DNA of 64,000 nt from assembly GCA_040954595.2 (NCBI GenBank), contig CM082587.2:6820001-6884000 (forward strand), in the 5' to 3' direction. This document shows positions 28,663-40,500 of the stretch, piece by piece (within the stretch, counting starts at the first letter, position 1; each line of letters opens with the position of its first letter). Below the pieces are notes generated by a model, which saw only the letters and a program-made list of their open reading frames with translations, did not search any database and was not told where the DNA came from. A program made the position numbers and the translations under genes. This DNA comes from Balanoglossus misakiensis. Lineage: Eukaryota > Hemichordata.

Positions 28663-30824
28663 GTTGACATGACCCGGCGAGTCGTTGGGCCCGACGGTGG
28701 GTGGGGGTGGCTGGTGGTTGCTGGGACTTTCGTGGTCCTGTTCATGACAGGGGGATTGATGCAGTCACTAAGTCCTCTGTACATAGACATCAGAACATCT
28801 TTCAATGAGAGCGCCGAAGCCACTTCGTGGGTCTTTTCTGTTCTGGGATCAATGCTATTTTTTGCGGGTAAGTCGGGGTTTTACAAAGTACTTTCTCAAG
28901 ACTTTTTTTCCTGACTTGTCTCAGCTGATATGTTGGTACAATTTGTTTTTCGTTATCTTTGTCAATGTTAGCCCCATAACAGCCACTGAATAATATGCAT
29001 AAAGTTTCGTTGACTCAACACGATACCAATATCTGTAGGAGACTTTCAACATATTTGGATGGCATTCTCTTTTTAGCCTTTTTGGGAACGATCATTGGGA
29101 AAAGACTGGGCTCTCGCGCCGCGATTATGTTAAGTGGATTAGTATCTTCTTCGGGATTTTTCATCGCTTACTTTGCCACCAATTTGAAAGTAATCTACTT
29201 CGCCCTGGGAATCGTTGCAGGTATGTCATGTGTATCGTGTGACATCTTTCTATACATCCACTGTGATATTGACTTTATTTATTATAGTCAAACAGCCTAT
29301 AGGCTAAATGCGTTATCTTTAATAATGGTTAGCTTCATACAACTCGTTGTAGCTCTGTATAGGCCTACTGTAATATATATTTTCAACCTCTGTTTTTTTT
29401 TTATTCTGTTTCAGGAACTGGTCTCGCAATATCTATATCTCCTGGCCTTGGAATGTTGGCGCTCTACTTCCCAAAGAAGCATTCTCTTGCAAACGGCATA
29501 GCGATGACTGGCAGCGGCATTTGCATATTCGTTCTGCCGCTCTTGCTTCAGGCCTCCATTGACAGCTACGGCTGGAGAGGCTCCATGCTCATACTCTCCG
29601 CTATTTGCGCGCACCTTGCCGTAGCTGGCGCGCTAATGAGGCCTCTGAAGCCTGCTGGTGACCATGGTGACGGGAAAGATGGTGCGGATAACTCCTTTCC
29701 CGCTCGAGACAAAAACAGCGGGGATGGAGCGAGGGAAGGTGGCGCTGCAGCATCTAACCGATGCGGCGGCTTTTTGCGTTACTCTCGCTTCCTGTTCTGC
29801 CATAGCATACAGTTCCCCCTTCTTGTCGTTTCCTTCGCATTCGCGACCTTTGCACTGCTGGGTGGCTCGGTGCATCTACAGCCGCGCGCGAAGGCAGCGG
29901 GAGTTGGCAGTCTTCAGGAGACGGCCTGGCTGGTTTCAACGATGGGCATTTCAAGCTTCGTAGGCAGACTATCCTGCGGGATCTTGGTTCAGTACAAGGT
30001 TATATCCGCTACTAACATGTATATCGTAAGCGTGCTGATGGTCGGGGTATCCTTTCTGATCCCCCAGCTTGCTACGACCTACGGTGGCTTTGTTGTGTTG
30101 TTCGTCATTTTGGGGCTAGGGTCTGGCGTTTGCCTGGCGGTACTCCCCGTCTGCACGAGAGAGTACCTTGGGGCGGAACACATGCTAGTCGCCATGTCCG
30201 TTGTCATGTTCCCTGGGGGAGTTGGTCTTATTCTGGGGCCGCCACTAGCAGGTACCCAATCTCAACTTTAACAGTTCTGACGTATGTTTATTTTCTGAGA
30301 TTTTTTATACGTGTGCTAGCTTTAGTTTTTTTCTGTTATGCGATGTTGAAGAAAGTTTGTCCTAATACCGAGGTGCAATCCTGGTAAAAAGAACTTAGGC
30401 CTAGGCTATAGCGTTATAAAAGTCGAATGGTAGGCGGTGAAAAAATCTGAGAAACTGCTTTGCAAGATGTCATTGGAAAAAGTAGGAAGGAAACACCATG
30501 TGTTCTACCAGATTTAAAAATCAGGAAAACGACAATATTTTTTAATTTTTAGAATCCACTACCTTATGAATATCCCGATTTCTCCGTCTTCACACAGGCT
30601 GGATTTATGACGTCACGGGTAACTACGACTACTCTTTCTACGTGCTGGGTTGCATAAAATGCTTAGGGGGTCTCATCTGCGTCGCCGGCCAATGCGTCAC
30701 GTGGAGGCGGAAGAGGAGGGAGACAGAAGACGAACTATCGACCGGCGAAGTGAGTCAACAGCTGGAAATCGTCGCTGATAATATATCGATGAGAGACGCC
30801 ACCACCCAAACTGGTGCTGAATAG
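28663..30824 (+). CDS. SLC16 monocarboxylate-transporter-like protein (4 coding exons)
   Basis: This is a plasma-membrane major-facilitator protein of the SLC16/MCT family, whose members move lactate, pyruvate, thyroid hormone, aromatic amino acids or creatine. Exons are 28663-28867 (ATG at 28669), 29077-29220, 29415-30251 and 30598-30824. Junctions are phase 1, giving 468 codons. The family signature DGGWGW is at residues 8-13, at the start of helix 1. Hydrophobic segments fit 12 helices in a 6+6 arrangement, with a hydrophilic central loop of roughly 50 residues (29650-29790) rich in Gly, Asp and Lys. The C-terminal tail is short and charged, starting WRRKRR. An acceptor just before the ATG implies a 5' non-coding exon upstream. 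Helix 1 has Gln where I recall MCT1 having its key Lys, and helix 8 keeps the Arg but not the Asp. Proton-lactate transport is therefore doubtful. Which paralogue it is cannot be told by eye. Confidence 0.92.
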
Positions 30825-31100
30825 GTGTGTTCGTGCAGGTGACGAGAATTCGAAGTGGATTTTAAATTCTTGCAATGCATTATGACTGAAGATGATTCAG
30901 ACATTAACAGCGGATAAGCTTACTAGACTCGAAAAGGCCAGCATTCAAGTTGTTATCATTTGAAATAGGTTTTTCGTGAAAAGAAACAAGCTTTTACAAT
31001 GTGCTTTTGGTATTTGACCCCACAGACGAACTCTGGATACGAATCATAACAGCTGATTTCAATCATATTGGCCTCTGTTTTGAAGATGGTTAAACACCAT

Positions 31101-31106
31101 ATTAAA
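31101..31106 (+). terminator. SLC16 gene poly(A) signal candidate
   Basis: ATTAAA lies about 275 bp after the transporter's stop codon. I saw no AATAAA in the same interval. Confidence 0.35.
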
Positions 31107-31264
31107 CACCATAAATTTTGTTGTTTTTTCGTGTTACTGATAATTCCCAGTCAGAAAAATCCAGGTAGTTTATCTATACGGTTAATAACAAGAAATGCTT
31201 TTATATTCCTTGATATCAGCAACAAGAAGTACATGGGGTTTGTCGGCCATAATTTGTCAGTATG

Positions 31265-31539
31265 GACACTGGGGGCGCACTGTACATAATCTCTGAGCTG
31301 CCCGCCGTCGCGTCGCGTCCGTTTCAAAACAACGTAACGTTGGATGAATAATTCATAAAGGACAGGCTTTGTGCATTGATCGTGGTATTTTAAAATTTGG
31401 ACGTTGCGGAACACGAAACAGGAGCATATTGTGTAATTTTGGACGAGAAATTCCAATCTCCCGCGCTGCCATTTCGACTGTGTGCACTTTCTAATATGGA
31501 GACCAACCTAACCGCGCAACCTGCATCGGATCTGTGGAG
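31265..31539 (+). promoter_or_regulatory. Candidate Crumbs promoter and first (5') exon
   Basis: The interval is unusually CpG-rich for this AT-rich neighbourhood (GTCGCGTCGCGTCCG at about 31307). It ends in a strong splice donor, GGAG|GTAAGTTT, at 31540. An ATG at 31496 opens 14 codons up to that donor. The most economical reading is an untranslated first exon of Crumbs with a 2.6-kb first intron, because a good signal peptide starts at 34191. An in-frame alternative N-terminus or a separate transcript cannot be excluded. Confidence 0.35.
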
Positions 31540-34190
31540 GTAAGTTTGAAAATGATACTACCAGCATCTCGGTTGACCGAACAGTATATTCAAACTCACC
31601 GGGAATGACGGAGGAATTACAGTTAGTCACACTTGAGTTACATTTTGGAATATTGAGGAACTGCTAAGGCATGGAATCCAAAAATGAGCTAGTCTCATTT
31701 CGTGGAAGCCTAGCTGGCAATGCGCGTGATATAGTAATGATATAAACAACGGTCTTCATCGCCACGTCTGCCTGAGTCCGTCTGTGCTAATTTTAAATAT
31801 TACAACAGGTACACTGTTGTCAAACGTCCCTCCAGGAGGGATTTTGGTGATGAGGGATGCGTAAGGAGGGATTTGTTATCTGTCTAGGTTTGCGCTGTTC
31901 GATTTCAGCAAATGATATTGTCTTGGCAACGGTGCATCTTCTCACATGTACATGGCCAAAATTGAACTTGCTGAATTTTGCTGGTAGTGTGTAATGCGAG
32001 TGGTCACTTTGACTTCGAAATTAAAAACAAATGACATCATTCAATTACACACTTCTGCAAAAATTAACAAATGTGCAGAACTTTATTTTTAAAATATTAG
32101 ACAAATGTGACATACCGGTATAATACTGATATCATTATGGCAAGAAATATGCACACAGAAGACATGTACAAGCACAGACTGTTTTCTCTTTAAAATAATC
32201 ATTACATTTCTATTGAAGACTTTTAATATACAGCTGGAAATTGTGTGCTTGTTAAAAAATACTTGTTGAAGCTTTATTATATGCTGTTATCTGTGTCTGT
32301 AAATGTTACGGTAACCTAATTTAGCAGTGCTAATTATTAGAAATCTGTAAATCAAGAGAACTGTACAAAAAAGGCATCCTGACATTTCCCAGGATTCGGT
32401 CTGATCACTTTCAGTGATTCAATCCATTTTACCTGGCTGCCAAATACATATTCGTCTTTCAGGGTGTGGTCCGATCGTTGTGTTTACATCGCGACCTGAG
32501 TCATACTTCAATTTCCACCAGAAATTGATTTCCACCAAATTTTCATTCAAGGTTTCTGAAGTAAAAAATAAATAAAAAAAACCCTCGCATCTGGTGTCAT
32601 GATCCTGCTACTATAATAACATTAAACAAATAATTGTATGCTTCAGTTCATATTTACATCTCCTTTTAATACAGTGAATTGTTTCCATGGTTTCGGGTGT
32701 CATAAATATGTAAATGAGTTTCTGCGCTTTTGTCAGCCAATGTAACAGCTGTTAGTTCGACCCCTGAACTACGGTGTGACCTCAATCACTTTCACTCACC
32801 CAGATACACATTATATCTGAAATTCGTATAATTATAAAACCAGTTATGATTTTGTTTTAGCCAAGTCCATTCTATTTCATGACTCAATAATTTTCTCTAA
32901 AATCTCTGAGACTCTTATAATTTTTAAAATCAATTTTATCCAATAATTTTTTCATTTATCAAATTCATGTATAAATTCTATTAATAGTATTTGATGTACA
33001 TGTATGTAATAAATAAATACTAGTAAATGAGCATGATGATTGCAATCTATATGTACCTGTGCACTCATCAATTGTAAGAACACTTGATAAATCAAATGGT
33101 TTACTTGTAGTGTTGTTTTAACTGTGAACTGATAAGGCTACAAGTACACTGTATGTACACGAGCTATTAATCAATGAGTAATTCCAGTAGCCGCACCGCA
33201 CACTCTGGGTGTCTAGTTACAGTGCTATGTGCCTGTCGGTAATTTGAGTAAGGACACAGTATGGTTACTGTGGAGTGCGTAATTCCGGTAGCTAAATAGT
33301 TGCATGCCCATCCTTCATCACCCCAAGTCTCGCATTGATAGACATCAGAGTTGCTAATTGTAGTAAAAAAGGCAGTTGGATTTTGCATTGCTGTAGGGAG
33401 ACCAGTGGATAGCCTGTGTCGATAATTGTGTATCTGCATATAGATAATAGTGTGTGATTGCTGGGGCCTTGTCCAATTTGTAAATGTTGGTTTATTACAT
33501 AATTGTACTGAATTCCAGTAAATGTACCAGTATGTTACTCTGGTGTACAGCAAAACCTGGTCTAAGCCAGACTTAAAAGCAAGTTGAGAATATTGTTCAG
33601 TTTACAGAGTTTTCTGGTTTATAGTCAAAATTATACCCCAGCTTGCTTTTGTTCATGCAACTATACTTATCTGATCGCCATCACAACAACAGGGCAGATG
33701 TGTAATAATGAGTGGACTCTTTAATTATTAGTGTACATGTACATATATTTTAATCCACTGCTATAAAAATAGCCATGGATGCTCAGACCTGGACATACCC
33801 AGGGTACATTCTTCTCATGACAATACAATAACATACATGTGTGAATGAAACCACAATTTGGATGCAACGAACTGTTTTGAAAGTGACAACATATATGTAC
33901 ATTGTACATGACTGGACGAAAGCCTTCAACAGTGTAGCATATCAAATCTGCTGTTTAAAATTGGAATGTAAATTGAGATTGTCCTCAATGCAAATATATT
34001 TGATCTTGCCTACTCCAGGTAAACAACTAACACAACCGACATTGTGAGATATCTGTCAACTGACAACAAAGTGGAGATCTGTGCAAGAATTACTGAGCAA
34101 TGACAATTCATGAATATCAGTGGAAAGGTGTTCTTCTGACGACGGCGACAAAACCAGAGAAACTTTGACAAAGCTACTTTGCATATCATC
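31540..34190. other. AT-rich, no coding sequence seen (probable intron 1 of Crumbs)
   Basis: The interval holds no convincing exon on either strand. The minus frame at 33167-33553 (128 codons) has no domain. The stretch is probably the first intron of the Crumbs transcription unit. Confidence 0.45.
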
Positions 34191-37100
34191 ATGATTTTAA
34201 GGAACTCAAATTTTTTGTTAACGATTTTAATATTAACTTTAGGTAAGTGAAATTATATATTTGTCATTATACAATTCATTGTACACTTGGTTACATTCTA
34301 ATAAGCTGAGATTGATAATATAATGATTTCTCTTTAACTATTTTACCATGGCCGTCTCTTGCAGTTTTTGCAAGCATAAAAGCGCAGACCAATTCCGAGA
34401 AGTTCTTTGATGTGGACTCGTACTTGAGGTACAACCCCGTGACCTCACCGAGCCAGCATCATCTGGTAGGAGCGGAGAACCAGCTGGAGTTTCGATTCCG
34501 GTACTGCTATGACCGCGGAATACTGCTGTATCAGGAAGGAGATTCCAGCTCCAGCGATTTGGGCTACTTCCTGGCGATAGGTGTCAACTCCCGTAGGATC
34601 TACTTAGAGTGGAAGGTTACAAGTGAAACCATTATCGAGGTGCGTGATGTGTTCGCACTTTTAGCCTATGCACTGAGATTAGAGTACCGATATATTGTCA
34701 GGGCCTGAGAATTTTTTACTAACTGTCAATCACAGTTGCTCTCATGAATATAATATCTTGATTTAATCCCTTATCTCCTGTCTGTTTACTAAAATTATTT
34801 GTCCAAGTTTTTGTGTTCTAGCGTATCATTAGTCATCTTTCAAATTTTTGTTGGTCGTCTTCTGTTGATCATTAATTTTCGTCTGTTTTTTAATTGGAGC
34901 AATCAGTTTTTCTTCTAGAATTGATTTCAGGATCAGTTTTTCTGTGCCTGGGATCAGATTTCCCCTAAAAATCAATTATTCTGGTGTTCAGACAAAAAGT
35001 TTTTCAAGGCATGCAGCACATCCCTACACGTGCAATTGACACTAGCAACAGCGCCCCCAGTGTCAGCACTCGTAAGCCCTCCCAGCTGACTACTAACAGT
35101 ATCAATGTTCATATCCACAGCTGTACATAGGCGATGGCAACCTACAACCGAACACCATTTACACAGTTGGGCTTTACAATTTGAACGGGCCGTTCCAGAA
35201 TACATTTGCATACATCAACGGCCTACCAGCAACTGTGGATTTTCTCACCCCGGTGACGACCGGCGGCCTGGACATGAGTAAATTGCTGGGTAATCTCTTT
35301 GTTGGGGGTTACCAGGATGTCAACCAGCTCAGGGTAAGTGTGGCATTACAATGTCATGTTTATTTTCAGATTTGAAGGACAGTTGCTGTCATTTCCAAGG
35401 TTGCCCCTTCACAACTAAAATTAGAAACATCAACAGTGTTCAGTGCAACCAAACATTGTTCAAAATGAATACTAAGTTTTTTTGAGAGTATAAAATCGTA
35501 ATTCTAGAAATTAATTTCAGACAACAATTTACAGATCTTTGTTTTCAGTTTTTTTTATAATTGATGAATTATTCCATCATTAATTAATTAATTTCAATTA
35601 ATAATCAAATTAATGCATTGATGAATTACAGCTAGTGTCACCTTTTTTGATATACCTGGTATATAGAAAGCTAACCACATAGTCAGATTGCAATAGCCAC
35701 CTAATATTTGTAACTAATTAATTATTATTTTCCATGTCTGATTGCCAGTCAAGAGCGCAAACACTCAAATCAACTTTTATTTTTAATTTCAAGGTGAACA
35801 CCGAGAGACTTCATGGTTATCTCGTGGCGTGCATAGACTACATCAGATCGGCCACAACCATCCTGGATTTGAATTCGGCCGACGTGACTTGGGGGGTCAA
35901 AAACCAGTGCCCCACAGACTTCTGTGCCCCGCCGACCACCATCACACTGCAGACAACCTCATCCTTTGTTACCATGGATACACCACACCCACCCAGGACG
36001 CGGACGGTGATCAGTCTGCGATTTCGCACGAGGTGAGCTTGGGGTTACCACGGTTTCGTTGATTTTCTTGCCAGAATAACAATTTGATTCTTCCAAATGA
36101 AGATGATAAATTAGTACATGTTGCAATTCAATTTAGCTAAACATTTACTGTGATTTCAATTTACTATCATAGTAACAGATCACATTTTGTTTTGTTTTTG
36201 TTTTAGGGCACAGAATGGAATTTTGTTTTACTTTGGAGGCCCGGCGTATCTGACTGTTTACATGGAATTGGGGAGACTGGTTCTGGGTCTGAACACAAAG
36301 GTATATGGCTTGCAAAAATTGTTATTCTTGTCAATCTTGAATGATGTTTTGATGACTGAAAATCAAGAATTACAACTACCATAACACATTGTACTGATAG
36401 TTTAAATTTTGCAGTGAATTATTTTTTCACGTGATAAAGACACTATCAAAATTTCGACACTACTGTATGGTATAGTTTATCAGCATTTTCCACCATAGGA
36501 ACGTGTGCATTTTTCTGTTTTTGAAAATATTGGTCTTTTGATCAGTGTTTTTCTGCAACATTCAATAACCTTTTGCGATTATTACCAACGAATCAAATAT
36601 AACATAAAAGTTTCACACCTTCATCAACATTTCAGGGAAGTGGAGAAGGTAGCTTCAGCCAGACCTCGTCTGCTAATTACAACGACGGACTGTGGCATTA
36701 CATTCGTGTCACCAGAGAAGGCAGCGTCGCGAGATTAGAAGACGAAACTGGAGTTCAACTGGCGAGAGCTGTTTACAGTAAGTAATGCAAGCAGCATGCA
36801 GTCACAGTTTTAATAGTACAGTAACCTTAGAAAGTGGTGAATGTTTATACAGTTTTTTATCAAGGATGCCACGCTTAATTAGTGGGTGGGTACATGCTTG
36901 TACCCCCACTGTGCCAATTAAAGATAAGGTCAGGAATTATTGGGGTGAATTGAAATGACTTTGTAAAACAAAAGATATCATCTAATAAATTGCACTTTGA
37001 GTCCCTTGATTGATTAAAGGGACAAGGTCTCTCTCTCGCTGCCCTTTTACCATTAATTATGTTTGTTTGATGCAAGACACCGTGTATGTTATTCTACATG

Positions 37101-37512
37101 TGGATATATAGTGAATCAATGTTCAACCACACACCTTCCATCCCACTTGTAGGATATGAGAGTAAAAATCTTGCCAAAATGAATAAATGGTAGAGACTGA
37201 TTATTTATTTTAGTGTGATGCAAAGTGATGGCATAAAAATTGATTTGCAGCTTTGCAGTGACTGGGTGGCTAATAATGTTAGTAATCTTTGCTTGACTTT
37301 CTAGCCTCAAACACTGGAGCTGCGCAGACGCTGAACGCTGCGGCCCTGATGATCGGTGGCGTGGACACCGTTGCCACGGTTACTCAGCCGTTCCCTGTAA
37401 ACGCCTTGACGTCGCTCCGAGGCTGCATCATGGAACTGCGATTTATCGTGTACAGCATCGCTCCGGAACCGCCGGAGTTGTTGAACTTTGACACGCAGGT
37501 GGCCAATGAAAG
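34191..37512 (+). CDS. CRB: Crumbs block 1: signal peptide and two N-terminal laminin-G domains (exons 1-7)
   Basis: Exons are 34191-34242, 34365-34639, 35121-35333, 35794-36032, 36207-36300, 36636-36777 and 37305-37512. Exon 1 encodes M-I-L-R-N-S-N followed by a Leu/Ile/Thr-rich hydrophobic core and ends at a perfect donor (GTAAGT). Joined to exon 2 it yields a signal peptide probably cleaved near KA-QT. Laminin-G 1 runs from SYLRYNP through GILLYQEG and WKV to the closing Cys in VACIDYI. Laminin-G 2 runs from SFVTMD through [18 protein letters not shown] and MIGGVD to the closing Cys in RGCIMELRF. These are the classic laminin-G landmarks. The donor after exon 7 (AAG|GTACTG) is the weakest in the chain. 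A MITE lies 48 bp into that intron. Confidence 0.85.
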
Positions 37513-40500
37513 GTACTGAGAAACGTTTTTGGTCTTTAATATCTAGTTGACAGCGCAATATACTGTAAAACACTTTATTTTCGCGAGTCGAAATTTTCGC
37601 GATATCGAGAGAGGCCAATGTTTCGCGAGTATTAATTTTCGCGTTCTCTTATTTCATTCACTGCATCGCTATCTTCAAAAAAAATTTACGCGACTTTTTA
37701 TGTTCACGCTATTTTGGCTCTCGCGTATTTCGCGAAAAATTTATTGCTCGCGAAAATAAAGTGTTTTACAGTATCTACAGTATGTTGGGATGTATATCAA
37801 TTTTTAATAATTCTGAAATAATAATGAATACTCAACCATCATTATTCCATGTGCATGCGTGATATTCCAGTCAATGATTTGTTTGACTGTAGAAAGAGAT
37901 GGATTTATCATTTTTGCTATCAATATTTGCAAATCTATTTTTCCTTTGCCAGAATTTATGACCCATACTCTTTTTTTCTATTAGGAAGTTTCTTTCAACA
38001 AACACACTAAGTGTACACTATGAATATTTAAGATACAGTTGAAAATGAAACCACATCTGGTTTGGTATGAGGGTTTATACATTGACTTGTTGCTATAGAA
38101 GCAGTAGGGCCACATTGAATTTTTTTTATGGTGAACTGACTGAGTCTTGTCGTTTTCTCCTCTCAGGGCTGTATCCCATGGGGGTTGTTTCCCTTCCGAG
38201 GTGTGCCAGCCGGCATGCTCAGTTCCGTCTCAAGTCTGTAACTTTGTGTGTCAGTGCGCACCTGGGTTTTACACTTTCGGAACAATCCCATTGGTTTGCA
38301 TGAACATAGACGACTGTTCACCCAACCCCTGTCTGAACGGAGCCACCTGTATCGACGGAATCCAAGATTATACCTGCCAGTGTACGCTACAATTCAACAA
38401 AGGTAGGAATTTCCTTCAGTTTATGTCAGTGAATTTTTTTTTCAAAGAATAAGCGGCCATATTTTCATTTTTTTGCTTATGTATTAGCTGCACTTTTCCC
38501 ATTCTACTCCTGAAATTCTGCCTGTGGTTTATGCAGGCAAACTGATGATGGCAGTAAGACTTCAATGTCATTATTAAAGTCAGCCTTATCAGTGATCTGT
38601 CAGTCAATTTAACATACTTCTTGAGTATTCAATAACAATGTGATGACCTCATTATTCCTGTGAAGTCCACAAACACTGCACTGAGTGAAATCATAATAAA
38701 CACATACCTTCAATTAGTGTCTGGCACCACAGTGTGGTTTCATCAACTTAAGACAGTTGACATGTAGGGAATCCATCCTGAAAGAATGTCTGTCTCTGCC
38801 AAGGATTCCTTCCTAACGGCAACTCAGTAACATGTACAAACACATTCCTGGTGGTGGACCTTAAGTCTATTGTTATGTCTGGGTTGACACCTATTGTCCC
38901 ATTGTTGCGCTTCTTAAAGGTGTCTGTTGACACACCCCCCACACTGAATGGCTTGACCCAAGCAGTCGGCCATTTTGAATATTCAAGTGCCAATTAACGG
39001 GGGCTCTGAAAGTGTTTGAAATGGAAAGTGTATTATAGTTGGCTGACTTGAGGTGGTGTAGATATGAGGTTAGATTTGACATACGCTGATAGGTAGCCAG
39101 AAATCTTAGCTATGGGGAGATTGCTGTTGTCATGGATATTCTGCTCTGCCATCTTGTTTGTGGTATTTCCAGGTGAGTTATTCCGAACACCTGTTGCCAT
39201 TTTTTTTTCCTCGCCATTTCTTGACATTTCTGATCTGGCCAGGTCCACCATGGCGTCCAGAGTTACAATAACAGACTGTGGGTGTGTGTGCATATAGCTT
39301 TGTGACCTATCCAATATAATGCTGCTTGTTATAATGCTACAGTTGCCATGGTAACTCTTTCTTGTTGAGCGTGACTGCCTTGAATTTGCTGTTAATCTGA
39401 GTGAAGACAGGGTCACTCTAAATATGTTGAAAATAAGTACTAACCTTGATTTCTTAATTCCCAACATTGAGCATATCGGTTTCCGTTTGGGTCGTACATT
39501 TTGGCGTTTTTTAAATTTAAAGAAGTGCAAATTTTTCCTTGTCAGGAAAATGCCCATTTTCTTCCATACAGCTTATTGATAGTATATCATAGCAAATTCA
39601 TTATTATAGCAGCTAAAAATCGTTGGTTTTGAGATTAAGACCAAGGTCTATTTGTCTGTCACTCAGTTACAAGACATAATTGTGAAAATGCCACATGGTT
39701 GTCATGGCAATATCTTCCTGCCTTTAGTGCACATGTTCTATGCATGTACAATTACACACATTTAATTCACATGCTGTTAGTAATGATGTGTGAATGCTGG
39801 GAAGGAGTATTGATTTCTTTTGTTATCAATCTTATATAGCTGGAAAAAAAAGCTTGATTGTACAGCTTTTGGGATAATTATAATATTCATTGCAGGAGTA
39901 TTCTTGATAATAATGCTGATAACAAAATAAATTGTATGTTGAAATATACTGATGTTAATTCTGTCAATCTTGCAAGAACAATTTAACCGTTGCTAATATC
40001 TAAATTATCAATGTCTGCTATTGTCTTTTATCAGGTTTTATTTTTGTATGTTGTTTCAGATATTTCTGTGAGCACCATTGAATTATTTACTTTTATCACC
40101 CAAATTGCTACATTCTCTGTGGTCTTTTCTCCCTTAATATACCGACTGCAGCAATTCTCAAAATGCAATGAAATACCAAAAACACATTCATAGACAGTGT
40201 AATTTGTGTTCAAATTTTGATACTGGTAATACCAGTGCCTGACAAAATATGAATGGTTTGACTTTGCAACAAATATTTATTCTGCTTTTTCCTCAGGAAA
40301 AAATTGCCAGTTTCCCAACAACTGCATACCGAACCAGTGTCAGAACGGAGCCACATGCAACGATTTCGTTGGTGGATACAACTGTAGCTGTGCAGATGGT
40401 TACACAGGGCAGTTCTGCGAGGTGGAAATTGATGAATGTGAGAGTAATCCGTGTCAGCACAACTCAATATGCCAGGACAGGGTGGCTGGTTATGTCTGTG

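Noticed and set aside
32750-32775. tRNA B-box-like GTTCGACCCC
   Set aside because: No A-box at the right distance and no cloverleaf could be drawn.
37561-37773. Hairpin seen first as a possible structured RNA in the Crumbs intron
   Set aside because: A second, nearly identical copy with TA borders at 51070-51280 shows it is a transposable element.
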